Positions 25,956 to 35,097 of a stretch of DNA of 64,000 bases are shown here, piece by piece. The notes under the pieces are model-generated. The model had not been told where the DNA came from. It saw nothing but the letters and a program-made list of their open reading frames with translations, and searched no databases. Each line of letters opens with the position of its first letter. Position 1 is the first letter of the stretch. This DNA is from Lentimicrobiaceae bacterium (GTDB lineage Bacteria > Bacteroidota > Bacteroidia > Bacteroidales > Lentimicrobiaceae), in the NCBI GenBank assembly GCA_020636745.1, contig JACJXH010000002.1, forward strand, positions 248,001 to 312,000. The letters are read 5' to 3'. A program made the translations under genes and the position numbers.

Positions 25956-26711
25956 CTATTCGGTTATGCTTACCATCATTTTAAGGTAGCTTGATTCATT
26001 TACGAAATAGTATTTTCTGTTGTTGATGGTTTCAGCTGTTATATTATACGGACTGATAGATATGGAACCTGTGGTGCTGTTTGAAAGCGCAGAAAGCTCA
26101 GCTGATGAAAAACTGACGCTGGATGCATTGCCGGCCACCGATTTAATTACTACGTTATCATTAGAGCTGGTAAGCAACACAATGACTGAATCGGCCTGAT
26201 AAAGTGCTGAACCAAGTGAAATGCTGAGACCGGCGGCTTTACTTATGCTGGAAGGCAAACTGCTGTGTCCGCTGAATGTTGGAACAGGTCGGGTTATGGT
26301 TTTGCTGAAAGATTGAATGTTGCCATTTCCACTCACATTCCAGGTGAGTGATGATAATGTTAACGGGCTCAGATAATTGTCGTACACGTACGAGTTATTC
26401 TGGTATTTTGTCAAACTTTTTCCTTCAATTGTAACAGTTCCTGCATCTGCAAATGTGGTTGCACCTGCATCAGTTGGGAAAAATGCTGAAGCTGAGTTGA
26501 CCTCAACTGGTACCTCATAGCCTGCAACTGAGGTATATGAAACGGATTTTACTGCAACCAGCACTCCAAATGCATCAGGATAAGAAAAGGAACTGGTGTT
26601 ATTTGAGTTGTTATTGTTGTCATCTGCAGGGGAATCATCCTTATTGCAAGCGGTTAATAAAAATGAAAAAAGTGATACAAAAAAAAGCAGGGATGTCATT
26701 TTTGATTTCAT
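25956..26711 (-). CDS. Serine/asparagine-rich lipoprotein (hypothetical)
   Basis: A lipoprotein signal with lipobox LLTAC (Cys22) is followed by an Asp/Asn-rich linker (about residues 24-40) of the kind that directs Bacteroidetes lipoproteins to the outer membrane. The rest is a beta-rich domain of about 200 residues with many Ser/Thr and no cysteine, possibly two immunoglobulin-like sheets. No family is recognised. It has its own promoter (TTG-N20-TAACTTTG) and terminator, so it is a monocistronic surface lipoprotein. Confidence 0.75.
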   Translation of the reverse strand: MKSKMTSLLFFVSLFSFLLTACNKDDSPADDNNNNSNNTSSFSYPDAFGVLVAVKSVSYTSVAGYEVPVEVNSASAFFPTDAGATTFADAGTVTIEGKSLTKYQNNSYVYDNYLSPLTLSSLTWNVSGNGNIQSFSKTITRPVPTFSGHSSLPSSISKAAGLSISLGSALYQADSVIVLLTSSNDNVVIKSVAGNASSVSFSSAELSALSNSTTGSISISPYNITAETINNRKYYFVNESSYLKMMVSITE

Positions 26712-26758
26712 GGCTGTAAGTTTTGTTGGTTTAATTTATCTCTTGTAATGTGTTGTTG

Positions 26759-26789
26759 CAAAGTTAGTTTTGCTTTAATGTTGATACAA
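26759..26789 (-). promoter_or_regulatory. Promoter of the Ser/Asn-rich lipoprotein gene
   Basis: Minus-strand TTG (26787-26789), 20-bp spacer and TAACTTTG (26759-26766). Elements and spacing are the same as in the BlaI operon promoter. Confidence 0.6.
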
Positions 26790-26892
26790 TGCCGAGTATT
26801 CGGTAAATGCAGTAAGTATTATTAGGTATAAATCTATATGTGTGCATGTGAATATAAAGGATTTTCCATCCTGCTGCAGATGAATTTTGTTG

Positions 26893-27171
26893 TCAGTGAT
26901 TGTGTATGTCTGATTTCCGGTTTTTTTTTCCGGCAGGGCCCGGGTTGTATATAAACTCTTCGACAAGGCCAAGTTTAATGGCATGCTTGGTAAGACCTAC
27001 AAGCGATTTAGAGTTTATCTTTCTGAGAATATTTTTCCGGTGTGTTTCTACTGTTCTGACACTTATTCTGAGAATATCAGATATTTCAACTGTACTGTAT
27101 TCGCGTACAACCAGTTTTAATATTTCACGTTCGCGTGATGTTATAGGACTTGTATTAACAATATGCTCCAT
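26893..27171 (-). CDS. Stand-alone LuxR-type HTH protein
   Basis: At 92 residues this is a LuxR/NarL DNA-binding domain without a receiver domain: ITSREREILKLVVREYSTVEISDILRIS, then the recognition helix VRTVETHRKNIL. It is closely similar to the output domain of the response regulator encoded just upstream on the same strand (both have T-V-[ED]-T-H-R-K-N-I and the SLVGL/TLVGL segment). It is followed by a basic tail ending KKNRKSDIHNH. It could compete for the same DNA sites or be constitutively active. It may have arisen by duplication of the neighbour and loss of the receiver, which is inference. Confidence 0.8.
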   Translation of the reverse strand: MEHIVNTSPITSREREILKLVVREYSTVEISDILRISVRTVETHRKNILRKINSKSLVGLTKHAIKLGLVEEFIYNPGPAGKKNRKSDIHNH

Positions 27172-27249
27172 GGTTGTTTGTTTTTACAAAACTACCATCT
27201 GACATAGTGTATAGATATACAGAGGTTTAGGTATTTAAACTAAGTAATA

Positions 27250-27915
27250 CTACTGATGAAAATCAACAAGGTTGTTTTCAAGGGCAAATTTGAGCAGCCC
27301 TACGAGTGTTTTGGTATTTGTTTTTTGGATAATGTTTTTGCGGTGCGTATCAACGGTGCGTTTACTGATAAAAAGTTTATCAGCAATTTCTTCGCTTGAA
27401 AACTCCTGCATGATAAGTTTTACTATTTCAATTTCGCGCGGAGTCAGCAGGGCTGTATTTTTTTCGATAACTTTTTGTTTTTTCATGCGGGTCATCATAA
27501 TGTTGAGCACCTCATTGCTATAATAAGTACTGTTGCCTGCTATGCGCTGAATGGCATTGATTAGTTCCTGTCTGCCCGTATTTTTGAGAATATACCCTTC
27601 GGCTTCTGACATAAGGATTTCGCCAACAATTTCGCGGTCGTTATACATGGATAAAACAAGTACCCTTACTTCTGGGTAATGTTGTTTTACCAGTTTGGTA
27701 AGCTCAACACCAGACATGCCCGGCATGCTGATATCGGTTATCAGTATATCGGGCTGTTGTTTTTTGATAAAATCAAGAGCATCGGCCCCATTGCTTACCT
27801 CAGCAACGATATGTATGTTTTTTTCGCGTTTAAGGAGTGCTTTAAGACCATCAATAAACATCTGGTGGTCATCGGCAATCAGTATTCTTATAGGTCCGTT
27901 TTCTTCGTCGATCAT
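27250..27915 (-). CDS. NarL/FixJ-family response regulator
   Basis: The 221-residue protein has an N-terminal receiver (acidic pair DDH at 15-17, phospho-acceptor Asp61 in LITDISMPG, and the Lys of YILKN) and a C-terminal LuxR-type HTH (about 155-215, LTPREIEIVKLI...RTVDTHRKN). It would be phosphorylated by the TPR histidine kinase whose gene overlaps its start by 4 bp. Target genes are unknown. The neighbouring stand-alone LuxR gene carries a close copy of its DNA-binding domain. Confidence 0.95.
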   Translation of the reverse strand: MIDEENGPIRILIADDHQMFIDGLKALLKREKNIHIVAEVSNGADALDFIKKQQPDILITDISMPGMSGVELTKLVKQHYPEVRVLVLSMYNDREIVGEILMSEAEGYILKNTGRQELINAIQRIAGNSTYYSNEVLNIMMTRMKKQKVIEKNTALLTPREIEIVKLIMQEFSSEEIADKLFISKRTVDTHRKNIIQKTNTKTLVGLLKFALENNLVDFHQ

Positions 27916-29873
27916 ATACTTAATTTACTGAAATTGATATTGATACGTGTTCCAATGCCAGGGTCTGAATAAAGTTTCATATTACCATTAAACAGCGATA
28001 CCCGGCTTCTGATATCTTCCCAGCCAATTCCTTTGCTGTTTTTCTCTGCATTCTCCGGCATCCCTTTGCCGTTATCAGATATTTCAAGTTTCAGGATGTC
28101 ATCTTCTTTAGCCAGATTTACTTGAATCACAGTTGCCCCGGCATGTTTCAGAATATTGTTTACAGCTTCCTGAACAACCCTGTATAAAGCAATTTCAAAA
28201 GATTCGGGCAGGCGCTGGCTGATTCCTTCAGCGCTCACCATCATATTTATTTGTTTGCTTGAGTTAATTTTGGCAGCCATATCGTTTAGCGCCGGTATCA
28301 GTCCTAATCTGATAAGTGCAGAAGGCATCAGATTATGCGATATATTGCGAAGGTCGGTAATGGCCTGGTCAATTAATAATTCAGCATTTTCAACAACTTG
28401 CTTGTCGTCTTCATTGGCCACATCTTCAAGAACCGAAACATTTAGCCGGGCTGCCGAAAGCAGTTGCCCGAGTCCGTCGTGCAGCTCCATGGCAATGCGC
28501 TTGCGCTCAACTTCTTCAGCATTAACAACTGCAGTGTAAGCCTCTTTTTGAATCAGTCTTTTTTCCTGTTCGCCTTTTACCTTTAACCGGTATTTTGTTC
28601 GGATATACCAGAGAGCAATGCCTGAAATGGAGAGCAATAATAGTATTACAGCAGCCAGCAGCTGATTTCTGTTCCTGATTTTTTGCTGCGAAATTTCAAG
28701 ATTTTTAATCTCATTTTCTTTTTGAAGCAGTAATATTTTTCCCTCTTTTTTATCTGTTTCATATAATTCGCGCATTTCTGCAGCATTTCTGCTCATGTTT
28801 TCCGAATAGATGGAATCTTTCAGTGAGTCAAGCACTTTGTATGCCGTATATCCCCTGTAGTAGTTTCCTGATTTTCCGAATAGAAAAGCATAGGCTTCAT
28901 AAACCTTGGCAAGCCTTGATCTTGATTTTACGTCAATGGCCAATTGCCTGGCCGAATCAATGATTGTTTCGGCGTGTTTATAATCTTTGATCCGGATATA
29001 TACAACGCTGATGTTGATAAGAGAAAAAATCAATCCATTGTTATCATTGATTTCAAGATGATATTTTGCCGATTTACGATACATCTCAAGCGCTTTTGCA
29101 TATTCTTTTTTATCCATATAGGTGAGCGCAAGGTTATTTAGTAAAATTCCGAGCCCGTATTTATCGTCAAGCTCTTCTTTAATTTTAAGTGATTTCAGAT
29201 AATAATCAAGCGCCTTTTCATCATCGCCCATGTCTGAATATATGAGGCCTATGTTGGTAAGAGAAGCTCCAATTCCGTAATTGTCCTTTATCTTTTGCCT
29301 TATTTTAAGCGCTTTTTGCTGGAAAAGCAGGGCTTGTTCATTTTGTTTAAGATTTGAATATACCAGGCCCAGATTATTATATGTGCTGCCAATTCCTTTT
29401 TCATCGTTAAGTTTCTCGAATATTCTCAGGGCATCGAGGTAAGCCTTAATGGATTCGCTGTAATTACCACGATTTTGGTGAACCATACCAATATTGTTGT
29501 AGGCACTGGCCAATATGACCAGATAATTGGTCTCTTTGCTGATAATGACAGATTGCTGATAATAGTAAAGGGCGCTGTCAAATTCTGATTTAATATCGAA
29601 AACCACGCCCATCAGGTTGTTTGAAACGGCCAGCCCCCGTTTGAATTTTCTTCTTTTGGCTTCATTCAGGGCTTCCCGGGTATAATTGTATGCTTTATCA
29701 ATATCGTTATACCAATAATTTATTGAAAGACGATTCAAGGCATTTACCAGATTGGTATCTTTTGCAACTCCTGTTCTGATGGCCCTTTCCAGACTATCGG
29801 CAACCGGGTTTTGCCCATTTGTAATATTGATAAGTAAGAATGAAATCAGCAGGGCATACAGGTGTATTTTCAT
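27912..29873 (-). CDS. TPR-containing two-component sensor histidine kinase (HisKA_3)
   Basis: From the chosen ATG the protein has 653 residues: signal peptide, eight or so tetratricopeptide repeats in the periplasm (about 50-340), a coiled coil, one membrane helix (about 400-420), then HisKA_3 dimerisation with the phospho-His465 in MELHDGLGQLLS and a HATPase domain (VVQEAVNNILKHA, SDNGKGMPEN, GIGWEDI). The upstream in-frame start adds 12 residues before the signal peptide and is less likely. TPR sensors of this type are common in Bacteroidetes; the signal is probably a periplasmic protein or peptide. It is co-transcribed with its regulator. Confidence 0.93.
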   Translation of the reverse strand: MKIHLYALLISFLLINITNGQNPVADSLERAIRTGVAKDTNLVNALNRLSINYWYNDIDKAYNYTREALNEAKRRKFKRGLAVSNNLMGVVFDIKSEFDSALYYYQQSVIISKETNYLVILASAYNNIGMVHQNRGNYSESIKAYLDALRIFEKLNDEKGIGSTYNNLGLVYSNLKQNEQALLFQQKALKIRQKIKDNYGIGASLTNIGLIYSDMGDDEKALDYYLKSLKIKEELDDKYGLGILLNNLALTYMDKKEYAKALEMYRKSAKYHLEINDNNGLIFSLINISVVYIRIKDYKHAETIIDSARQLAIDVKSRSRLAKVYEAYAFLFGKSGNYYRGYTAYKVLDSLKDSIYSENMSRNAAEMRELYETDKKEGKILLLQKENEIKNLEISQQKIRNRNQLLAAVILLLLSISGIALWYIRTKYRLKVKGEQEKRLIQKEAYTAVVNAEEVERKRIAMELHDGLGQLLSAARLNVSVLEDVANEDDKQVVENAELLIDQAITDLRNISHNLMPSALIRLGLIPALNDMAAKINSSKQINMMVSAEGISQRLPESFEIALYRVVQEAVNNILKHAGATVIQVNLAKEDDILKLEISDNGKGMPENAEKNSKGIGWEDIRSRVSLFNGNMKLYSDPGIGTRININFSKLSI

Positions 29874-29983
29874 AAAGGTAGAATGAATCCTGTTATTCAG
29901 TAATGGCAATAGCTACATAACATTCAAGGCCCTGCTTTGTTCGCCAAATTGGTTACGTATTGACAGGTATTTGTTTGTTTACC

Positions 29984-29991
29984 CAAAGGTA
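29984..29991 (-). promoter_or_regulatory. -7 box of the TPR kinase-regulator operon (TACCTTTG)
   Basis: The minus-strand TACCTTTG is a full consensus match about 110 bp upstream of the chosen start. No clear TTG at -33. Confidence 0.4.
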
Positions 29992-30011
29992 TAATAAGGA
30001 ACGGAGATAAA

Positions 30012-30047
30012 AAAATCCCGGTGTAAATTGCTCTGCACCGGGATTTT
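30012..30047 (-). terminator. Terminator of the second S46 peptidase gene
   Basis: A 12-bp perfect stem AAAATCCCGGTG / CACCGGGATTTT with a 12-nt loop. A run of T residues follows on the minus strand. Confidence 0.85.
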
Positions 30048-30070
30048 ATAAGTTTATTGAGTTCGAATCT

Positions 30071-32242
30071 TTATTTGTTTTTCACAAATTTAAGCTCATC
30101 AATCAGATTTTGTGCATTGGCAAATTTGTCGATAATAAACATTACATAGCGGATATCAACATTGATGGTGCGCTGTAATTCAGGCTCAAAGGCAATATCA
30201 CCGCTCATGGCTTCCCAGTTGCCGTCAAAAGCCAGACCAATCAGGTCGCCATTACCATTCAGAATCGGGCTGCCCGAATTTCCGCCGGTAATATCGTTAT
30301 TGCTCAGGAAACATACCACCATGCGGCCATCTTTGTCGGCCCATCTGCCATAGTCTTTTTTCTCATAAAGCTCTTTAAGCTTAGCAGGAACGATAAACTC
30401 ATCATTGGTAGGATCTTCTTTTTCAATGATACCTTCCATATATGTGTGAAGGTCATAATGTACGGCATCGGCCGGATAATAATCAAGTACCTGACCATAA
30501 GTAACACGCATGGTTGAATTGGCATCAGGATAATACACTTTATCGGGATTTGATTTCCGCAGTGCGTCAACAAACAGTCGCTGGGCTTTTTTCAGTTTCT
30601 GTTGTTGTGGAGCAGCATTCATATTTTGCGTCATAAAAGAATTGTAGAACGAATTGGTGGTTTTATACGCCAAATCGTTTTCAAAAACCTTCAGAGATGG
30701 TTTAGCAAGGAATGCTTTGTATTTTTCAGGAGTAGCAAGTACTGATGTTTCAAACATTTTTTTGGCAAACAGCTTCACGTCTCCTTTGTATTTCTTATCA
30801 ATCAGGTTGAAGATGTCGGGCAATGCATCAGCAGGTAAATCCTGGCGATACATTTCCAGAATAGCGGCCACAATTTTTTCTTCTGTAGCTGCATTGTAGT
30901 CTTTAAACTGTTCTTCGCCCATTTCGTAAAACGGAGCCAGTGATGACTGCAGTTCTTCCCCTTTTTGTCCGCTTTTGAGGATATTTATCATTCCCTGTGT
31001 TTTCATAGGGAAACCCATAGCCTGTGATCCAAAGAATGAAATGGACAGATACCAGAGATTGGTGTTGAATTTGGTTTCAGCCTGCTCATTATAAACATCA
31101 GTTAAATCCTGAAGTACAGTTCCGTAAATTTCTTTACGGCTTTCGTCAGCATTTATCCAGGCCGATAAAGCATTTTCGATTTCTTTTTTCTTGTCATAAA
31201 CGTCAAGGCGTTTAAGTCCGCGGCTTTCGCCGATTTTATTCTTCCAGAAATTGGCGAGGCCTGCGTAGTTAGAAGCGTACTGAATGCGTACTTCGTCACT
31301 TTTATCCATGTCGGATTTCATGATCTCAAGGATTTTGCCTCCCACTTTGATAATGGCAGGGTTTATTTCGTTGAGCGTAGCCTGAATGCCGTGTGAAGTG
31401 CGGTAGCGGTCAGTACTTCCCGGATAACCCCAAATCATAGCATAGTCGCCACGTTCGGTGCCATCAAGAGAAATTTTTAAAGAGTGTTTGGGTTTTAGAG
31501 GAATGTTTTCTTTTGAATAAGTAGCCGGTTTCCCGTCGGGGGCTGTATATACCCTGAAAATACTAAAGTCACCTGTATGACGTGGCCACATCCAGTTATC
31601 TGTATCACCTCCAAATTTTCCAATAGCTGAAGGAGGGGCTCCTACCAGGCGAACATCGCTATAAACTTCATAAACAAAGCGATAGTACTCGTTGCCATTG
31701 TAAAAACTTTTAATCGAAACATCATATTTTCCATCAGCTGATTCTTCTTTCTTCAGTGCTTCAACAGCCTTACCTATGGCAGCTGAACGCTCGCTTTCGC
31801 TCATTTCTGAAGTAACATCACTTAAAACGCGTGAGGTTACGTCATCCATTTTTACAAGAAAAGATACAGTAAGTCCTTCATTTGGTAGCTCTTCCTGAAG
31901 GCTGCGTGCCCAAAAACCATCTGTCAGATAATCATGTTCTATTGAACTGTGGGTTTGAATTGCGTCATAACCACAATGATGATTGGTAAATAAAAGTCCT
32001 TTGTCAGATACTACTTCGGCAGTACAAAAGTTACCCAGGTTTACAATGGCATCTTTCAGGCTGGAGTGGTTGATGTCATAAATTTCCTGAGGCGTGAGCT
32101 TCAGCCCCATTTTCTGCATGTCAACATAGTTGAGCCTTTCGACAAACATAGGCAGCCACATACCTTCGTCGGGTGGGTTACCAGCTCTCAGGCCGGCGCT
32201 CAAGCCAGCCAGAATCATCAGCGTAAAGAGAATTTTCTTCAT
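30071..32242 (-). CDS. S46 family dipeptidyl-peptidase, second DPP7-like copy
   Basis: A 723-residue paralogue of the S46 peptidase at about 20.3-22.5 kb, with signal peptide (start chosen at MKKILFTLM, not at an ATG 48 bases upstream), catalytic His in TNHHCGY and Ser656 in GGNSGSP. The S1 position 18 residues later is Gly, as in DPP7. Active-site regions are nearly identical to the first copy, while the central helical domain (about 350-560) diverges more. That domain lines the substrate entry, so the two may differ in peptide preference. It is a single gene with its own terminator. Confidence 0.95.
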   Translation of the reverse strand: MKKILFTLMILAGLSAGLRAGNPPDEGMWLPMFVERLNYVDMQKMGLKLTPQEIYDINHSSLKDAIVNLGNFCTAEVVSDKGLLFTNHHCGYDAIQTHSSIEHDYLTDGFWARSLQEELPNEGLTVSFLVKMDDVTSRVLSDVTSEMSESERSAAIGKAVEALKKEESADGKYDVSIKSFYNGNEYYRFVYEVYSDVRLVGAPPSAIGKFGGDTDNWMWPRHTGDFSIFRVYTAPDGKPATYSKENIPLKPKHSLKISLDGTERGDYAMIWGYPGSTDRYRTSHGIQATLNEINPAIIKVGGKILEIMKSDMDKSDEVRIQYASNYAGLANFWKNKIGESRGLKRLDVYDKKKEIENALSAWINADESRKEIYGTVLQDLTDVYNEQAETKFNTNLWYLSISFFGSQAMGFPMKTQGMINILKSGQKGEELQSSLAPFYEMGEEQFKDYNAATEEKIVAAILEMYRQDLPADALPDIFNLIDKKYKGDVKLFAKKMFETSVLATPEKYKAFLAKPSLKVFENDLAYKTTNSFYNSFMTQNMNAAPQQQKLKKAQRLFVDALRKSNPDKVYYPDANSTMRVTYGQVLDYYPADAVHYDLHTYMEGIIEKEDPTNDEFIVPAKLKELYEKKDYGRWADKDGRMVVCFLSNNDITGGNSGSPILNGNGDLIGLAFDGNWEAMSGDIAFEPELQRTINVDIRYVMFIIDKFANAQNLIDELKFVKNK

Positions 32243-32373
32243 TTGCATTTGAATGTTAAATTTGTTTATAGTTGTTTCTTCCTGATTCAATAAAAATTGC
32301 CCGGCTGCCCGGGCTATAATGCCAGTGCAGGTCTAAAACCATGCCAATATTGTAAATGCCACAAAACCAAATA

Positions 32374-32411
32374 CATGCCTGAAAGAGCTGGTGAAAGCTA
32401 TTTCAGGCATG
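32374..32411 (-). terminator. Hairpin after the M49-like peptidase gene
   Basis: An 11-bp perfect stem CATGCCTGAAA / TTTCAGGCATG with a 16-nt loop lies 45 bp after the stop. The following minus-strand sequence is T-rich but has no unbroken T-run. Confidence 0.55.
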
Positions 32412-32455
32412 TCCGTTTTTGCAACAAGACTGTTCGGTATTGTACAGGCCTGTGA

Positions 32456-34153
32456 TTAAAGGCCTAGCTGACTTTTACCTTGTTCAAACACAATGTCAAC
32501 AGGAATGCTGGCTTCTTTCAGCTTGTCAAGATCGGCCTGTAACTGTGTTGGAATAGTCGATTTGGTTTTGATAAGCTCTTTCACCTGGTTATAATCTCCA
32601 TCGCCCTGCAGCGAAAGAATCATTCCTCCTAAACTTTCAACGGCGAGTTTCATGTTATCAAAGTTTACAAGATAAGTGCCGTTTGCCTGATAGGTAAATG
32701 CATTGTTTTCGGCAAAGTGAGCGAAAGTAAGCATGTTGGCTTTTCCATGGGCGCTTGCGGCACCAAACCTGACCGAACGGAAGATACCGGCCATAAAGGT
32801 TACGTAGTTGTCCATTACTTCACCTTCTTTCAGTTCGCCCATTTCATAAAGTTTGGTAACCAGATAAAGTCCGAGGATATCAGCTTTGGCTTCTTCAATA
32901 GCAGAATATTGCTCTTTGAGGGCTTCACGCACAGTACCTTTGCCGTTGAGGGTGTTTTTGATGCCAAGTCCATGGGCTACTTCGTGGAACATGGTATTGC
33001 CAAAGAAGGCGTCAAACTTGATGTATTGGCGCTGCGACGGGTCGATGAGCATATTGGAAATCGGCACCAGAATTTTGTCGAATTTGGCTTTCATGGCATT
33101 TTTCAACTGAAGTTTGCGCGAGCCTTTTTTTAGCTGAACCTGTTCGTCGTTTGGCAGGTTGATGGCAATGGTTTTGCTGCCGGCATTGCAATCGCCCCTG
33201 TAATAAACAACATCGTATGCGTTTAAATCGGCATCAGATCCCGGAACTTCATTTTTGTATTTTTGGTCAACCGGTAATCCTTTTTGCAATTCAGGCAACA
33301 AGGCTGCAAAATGTGCCAAACGCTGGCTCCATTCCACATCTTTAATCAGGATAAAGGATTCCTGCGCGGCTTTTTTGCCAAAAAGGGCATCTTCATAATT
33401 CTCAATCGGTCCAACTACAAAATCTATATTTGAAGTTTTCATATCCATCCATGCAAAGTCGCTTTCCTGGTATTTATCGGTCAGCAGGGCTTCGGCGCGA
33501 AGTTCAAGATATTTCTTCAGCCCGGCATCTTCGGCAAGGACTGCGGCTTGCTTTATCAGTTCGGCTGCTTTCGTAATTTTGAATGCATATGCATCATGAT
33601 ACCAAACTACGCGCAATGAGCTGTCTCCATTGCGGCGAATAAGCGTGTAAAGGCTCGACTTATCAGGGTTTTGAAGCGCATCAAATTCTTCTTTGGTCAT
33701 ATCTACCGGATAAAAATTGGCTCCCAGTGGCTTTTCGCCGATGCCATTGATAAACGATTTGTTCCCATTGAGCCTGTCCCATGGGCCATAGTTGATTTCG
33801 GCAAATTTACGGGTGGCTTCGTCGCTGATACGTGAAAGAAAAGCCTCTTTATTTCCTATGGTTTGCTGCCAGTAAATATCATCCATCAGCTGCGCAGCTT
33901 CGAAAAGCAGCGGAAGCATTTGTTTTTCTTTATCTGAAAGGTGACTGATGTCGGCAGTAAGCTGAACACTGGCATAGGAGGCAAGTCTTTGTTCTACATT
34001 GGCTGCCGGGTCGGCTGTAAGAGCTTCGCCTGGTGCAATTATGCCCTGATAATTATCTTCCATTTCCTGTTCGGTTTTAATGCTTTTTCCGCAGCCGGCA
34101 ACCATGGCCAGCATACTTACAACCGCAACAACGGTTATGACTTTGCGCAACAT
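32456..34153 (-). CDS. M49 (dipeptidyl-peptidase III)-like lipoprotein with HExxH motif
   Basis: The 565-residue protein has a lipobox VAGC (Cys21), so it is a lipoprotein. The zinc site is HEVAH (H390, E391, H394) with a second motif EEAKAD (E420, E421, D425). The layout, including FFGNTMFHEVAHGLG and the following VREALKEQYSAIEEAKADI, is that of the M49 DPP III family. Classical DPP III has a six-residue HExxxH motif; here it is the five-residue HExxH, reported for the Caldithrix-type enzyme. It probably cuts dipeptides or short peptides at the cell envelope. Some databases label relatives as Zn-dependent hydrolases. It is a single gene. Confidence 0.85.
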   Translation of the reverse strand: MLRKVITVVAVVSMLAMVAGCGKSIKTEQEMEDNYQGIIAPGEALTADPAANVEQRLASYASVQLTADISHLSDKEKQMLPLLFEAAQLMDDIYWQQTIGNKEAFLSRISDEATRKFAEINYGPWDRLNGNKSFINGIGEKPLGANFYPVDMTKEEFDALQNPDKSSLYTLIRRNGDSSLRVVWYHDAYAFKITKAAELIKQAAVLAEDAGLKKYLELRAEALLTDKYQESDFAWMDMKTSNIDFVVGPIENYEDALFGKKAAQESFILIKDVEWSQRLAHFAALLPELQKGLPVDQKYKNEVPGSDADLNAYDVVYYRGDCNAGSKTIAINLPNDEQVQLKKGSRKLQLKNAMKAKFDKILVPISNMLIDPSQRQYIKFDAFFGNTMFHEVAHGLGIKNTLNGKGTVREALKEQYSAIEEAKADILGLYLVTKLYEMGELKEGEVMDNYVTFMAGIFRSVRFGAASAHGKANMLTFAHFAENNAFTYQANGTYLVNFDNMKLAVESLGGMILSLQGDGDYNQVKELIKTKSTIPTQLQADLDKLKEASIPVDIVFEQGKSQLGL

Positions 34154-34269
34154 AATGGTTTTGAATTTGGTGGGTTAATGTTTTTAACGGGGCTAAAATA
34201 CAGATTTTAAGGCAAAAAATACGGAATACCCTGAGAAAGCTATTGGATAAGCCGGATAATACACAATGA

Positions 34270-35046
34270 TTATTCAGCCGGGCTGATTGGCAAACTTATA
34301 CTAAAGGTGCTTCCTTTTCCGACTTCACTTGTGGCCGCAATGGTTCCGCCATTCTTTTCCATAAATTCGCGGCAAAGGATAAGGCCGAGGCCTGTGCCTT
34401 TTTCGTTGGCTGTGCCTTTGGTCGTTGGAAGATTCTCATTTAATTTAAAAAGACTTTGCCTTACGTCTTCTGTCATTCCGGTTCCAAAATCGGCAACAGA
34501 TATGGTTAACATATTGTTTTCTGTTTCAGCATTCAATTTAATTTCGCTGCCAGGATATGAAAATTTAATGGCATTTGACAATAAATTGCGCAATACAGTG
34601 CGCATCATGTTTAAATCAGCTGTAAGGCTGATGTTTTCTGTATAGGAAGTAGAGATAGTTATTTGCTTGATTTTTGCCTGAGATATGGTCTGTTTTACTG
34701 ATTCAAGTATGAGACTGTTGAGGGTAAAGGTCTCAGGGTTAAAAATGGTTTTGCCGAGCTGGCTTTTGGTCCATGCCAGCAAGTTGTCGAGCAGCTGGTA
34801 GGTCGATTCGGTTGAATCAAGTATCTGGCCAATCATCATCTTGCGCTCATCGTCAGAAAAATCGTCGTACTCATCCTGAAGCAACCGGGCAAACCCAAGA
34901 ATGCTGGTGAAAGGGCTGCGCAAATCATGTGCAATGATTGAAAAAAATTTGTTTTTAGTCAGATTGATTTCCTTGAGCTGCTCTTCTGCCAATAGTTGTT
35001 CAGATTGTTTACAATCCTTTTTTGTGTCGGATAATTCTTGTTCCAT
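34270..35046 (-). CDS. Soluble sensor histidine kinase without sensor domain
   Basis: The 258-residue kinase has a short coiled coil (about residues 1-30), HisKA with phospho-His40 in SIIAHDLRSPF, and HATPase motifs N (RNLLSNAIKFS), G1 (DFGTG) and G2 (GTGLGLILCREF). There is no membrane segment or PAS domain, and no response regulator gene adjoins it. It could belong to a phosphorelay, pair with a partner elsewhere, or be the remains of a longer kinase; the coiled coil at the very N-terminus looks like the linker that usually follows a sensor domain. It is a single gene. Confidence 0.88.
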   Translation of the reverse strand: MEQELSDTKKDCKQSEQLLAEEQLKEINLTKNKFFSIIAHDLRSPFTSILGFARLLQDEYDDFSDDERKMMIGQILDSTESTYQLLDNLLAWTKSQLGKTIFNPETFTLNSLILESVKQTISQAKIKQITISTSYTENISLTADLNMMRTVLRNLLSNAIKFSYPGSEIKLNAETENNMLTISVADFGTGMTEDVRQSLFKLNENLPTTKGTANEKGTGLGLILCREFMEKNGGTIAATSEVGKGSTFSISLPISPAE

Positions 35047-35085
35047 TTTGTTATGGCGGAATAAAAGGTATTGATGAATAAATTT

Positions 35086-35097
35086 ACATTCGAATGT
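35086..35097. promoter_or_regulatory. 12-bp palindrome upstream of the soluble kinase gene
   Basis: ACATTCGAATGT is a perfect palindrome 40 bp before the kinase start codon. A regulator site is possible; its AT-rich setting means chance cannot be excluded. Confidence 0.3.

Noticed and set aside
30055..30070. GTTCGAATC resembling a tRNA T-loop
   Set aside because: No acceptor, D or anticodon stems can be drawn around it; it lies in the tail of the S46 gene's terminator.
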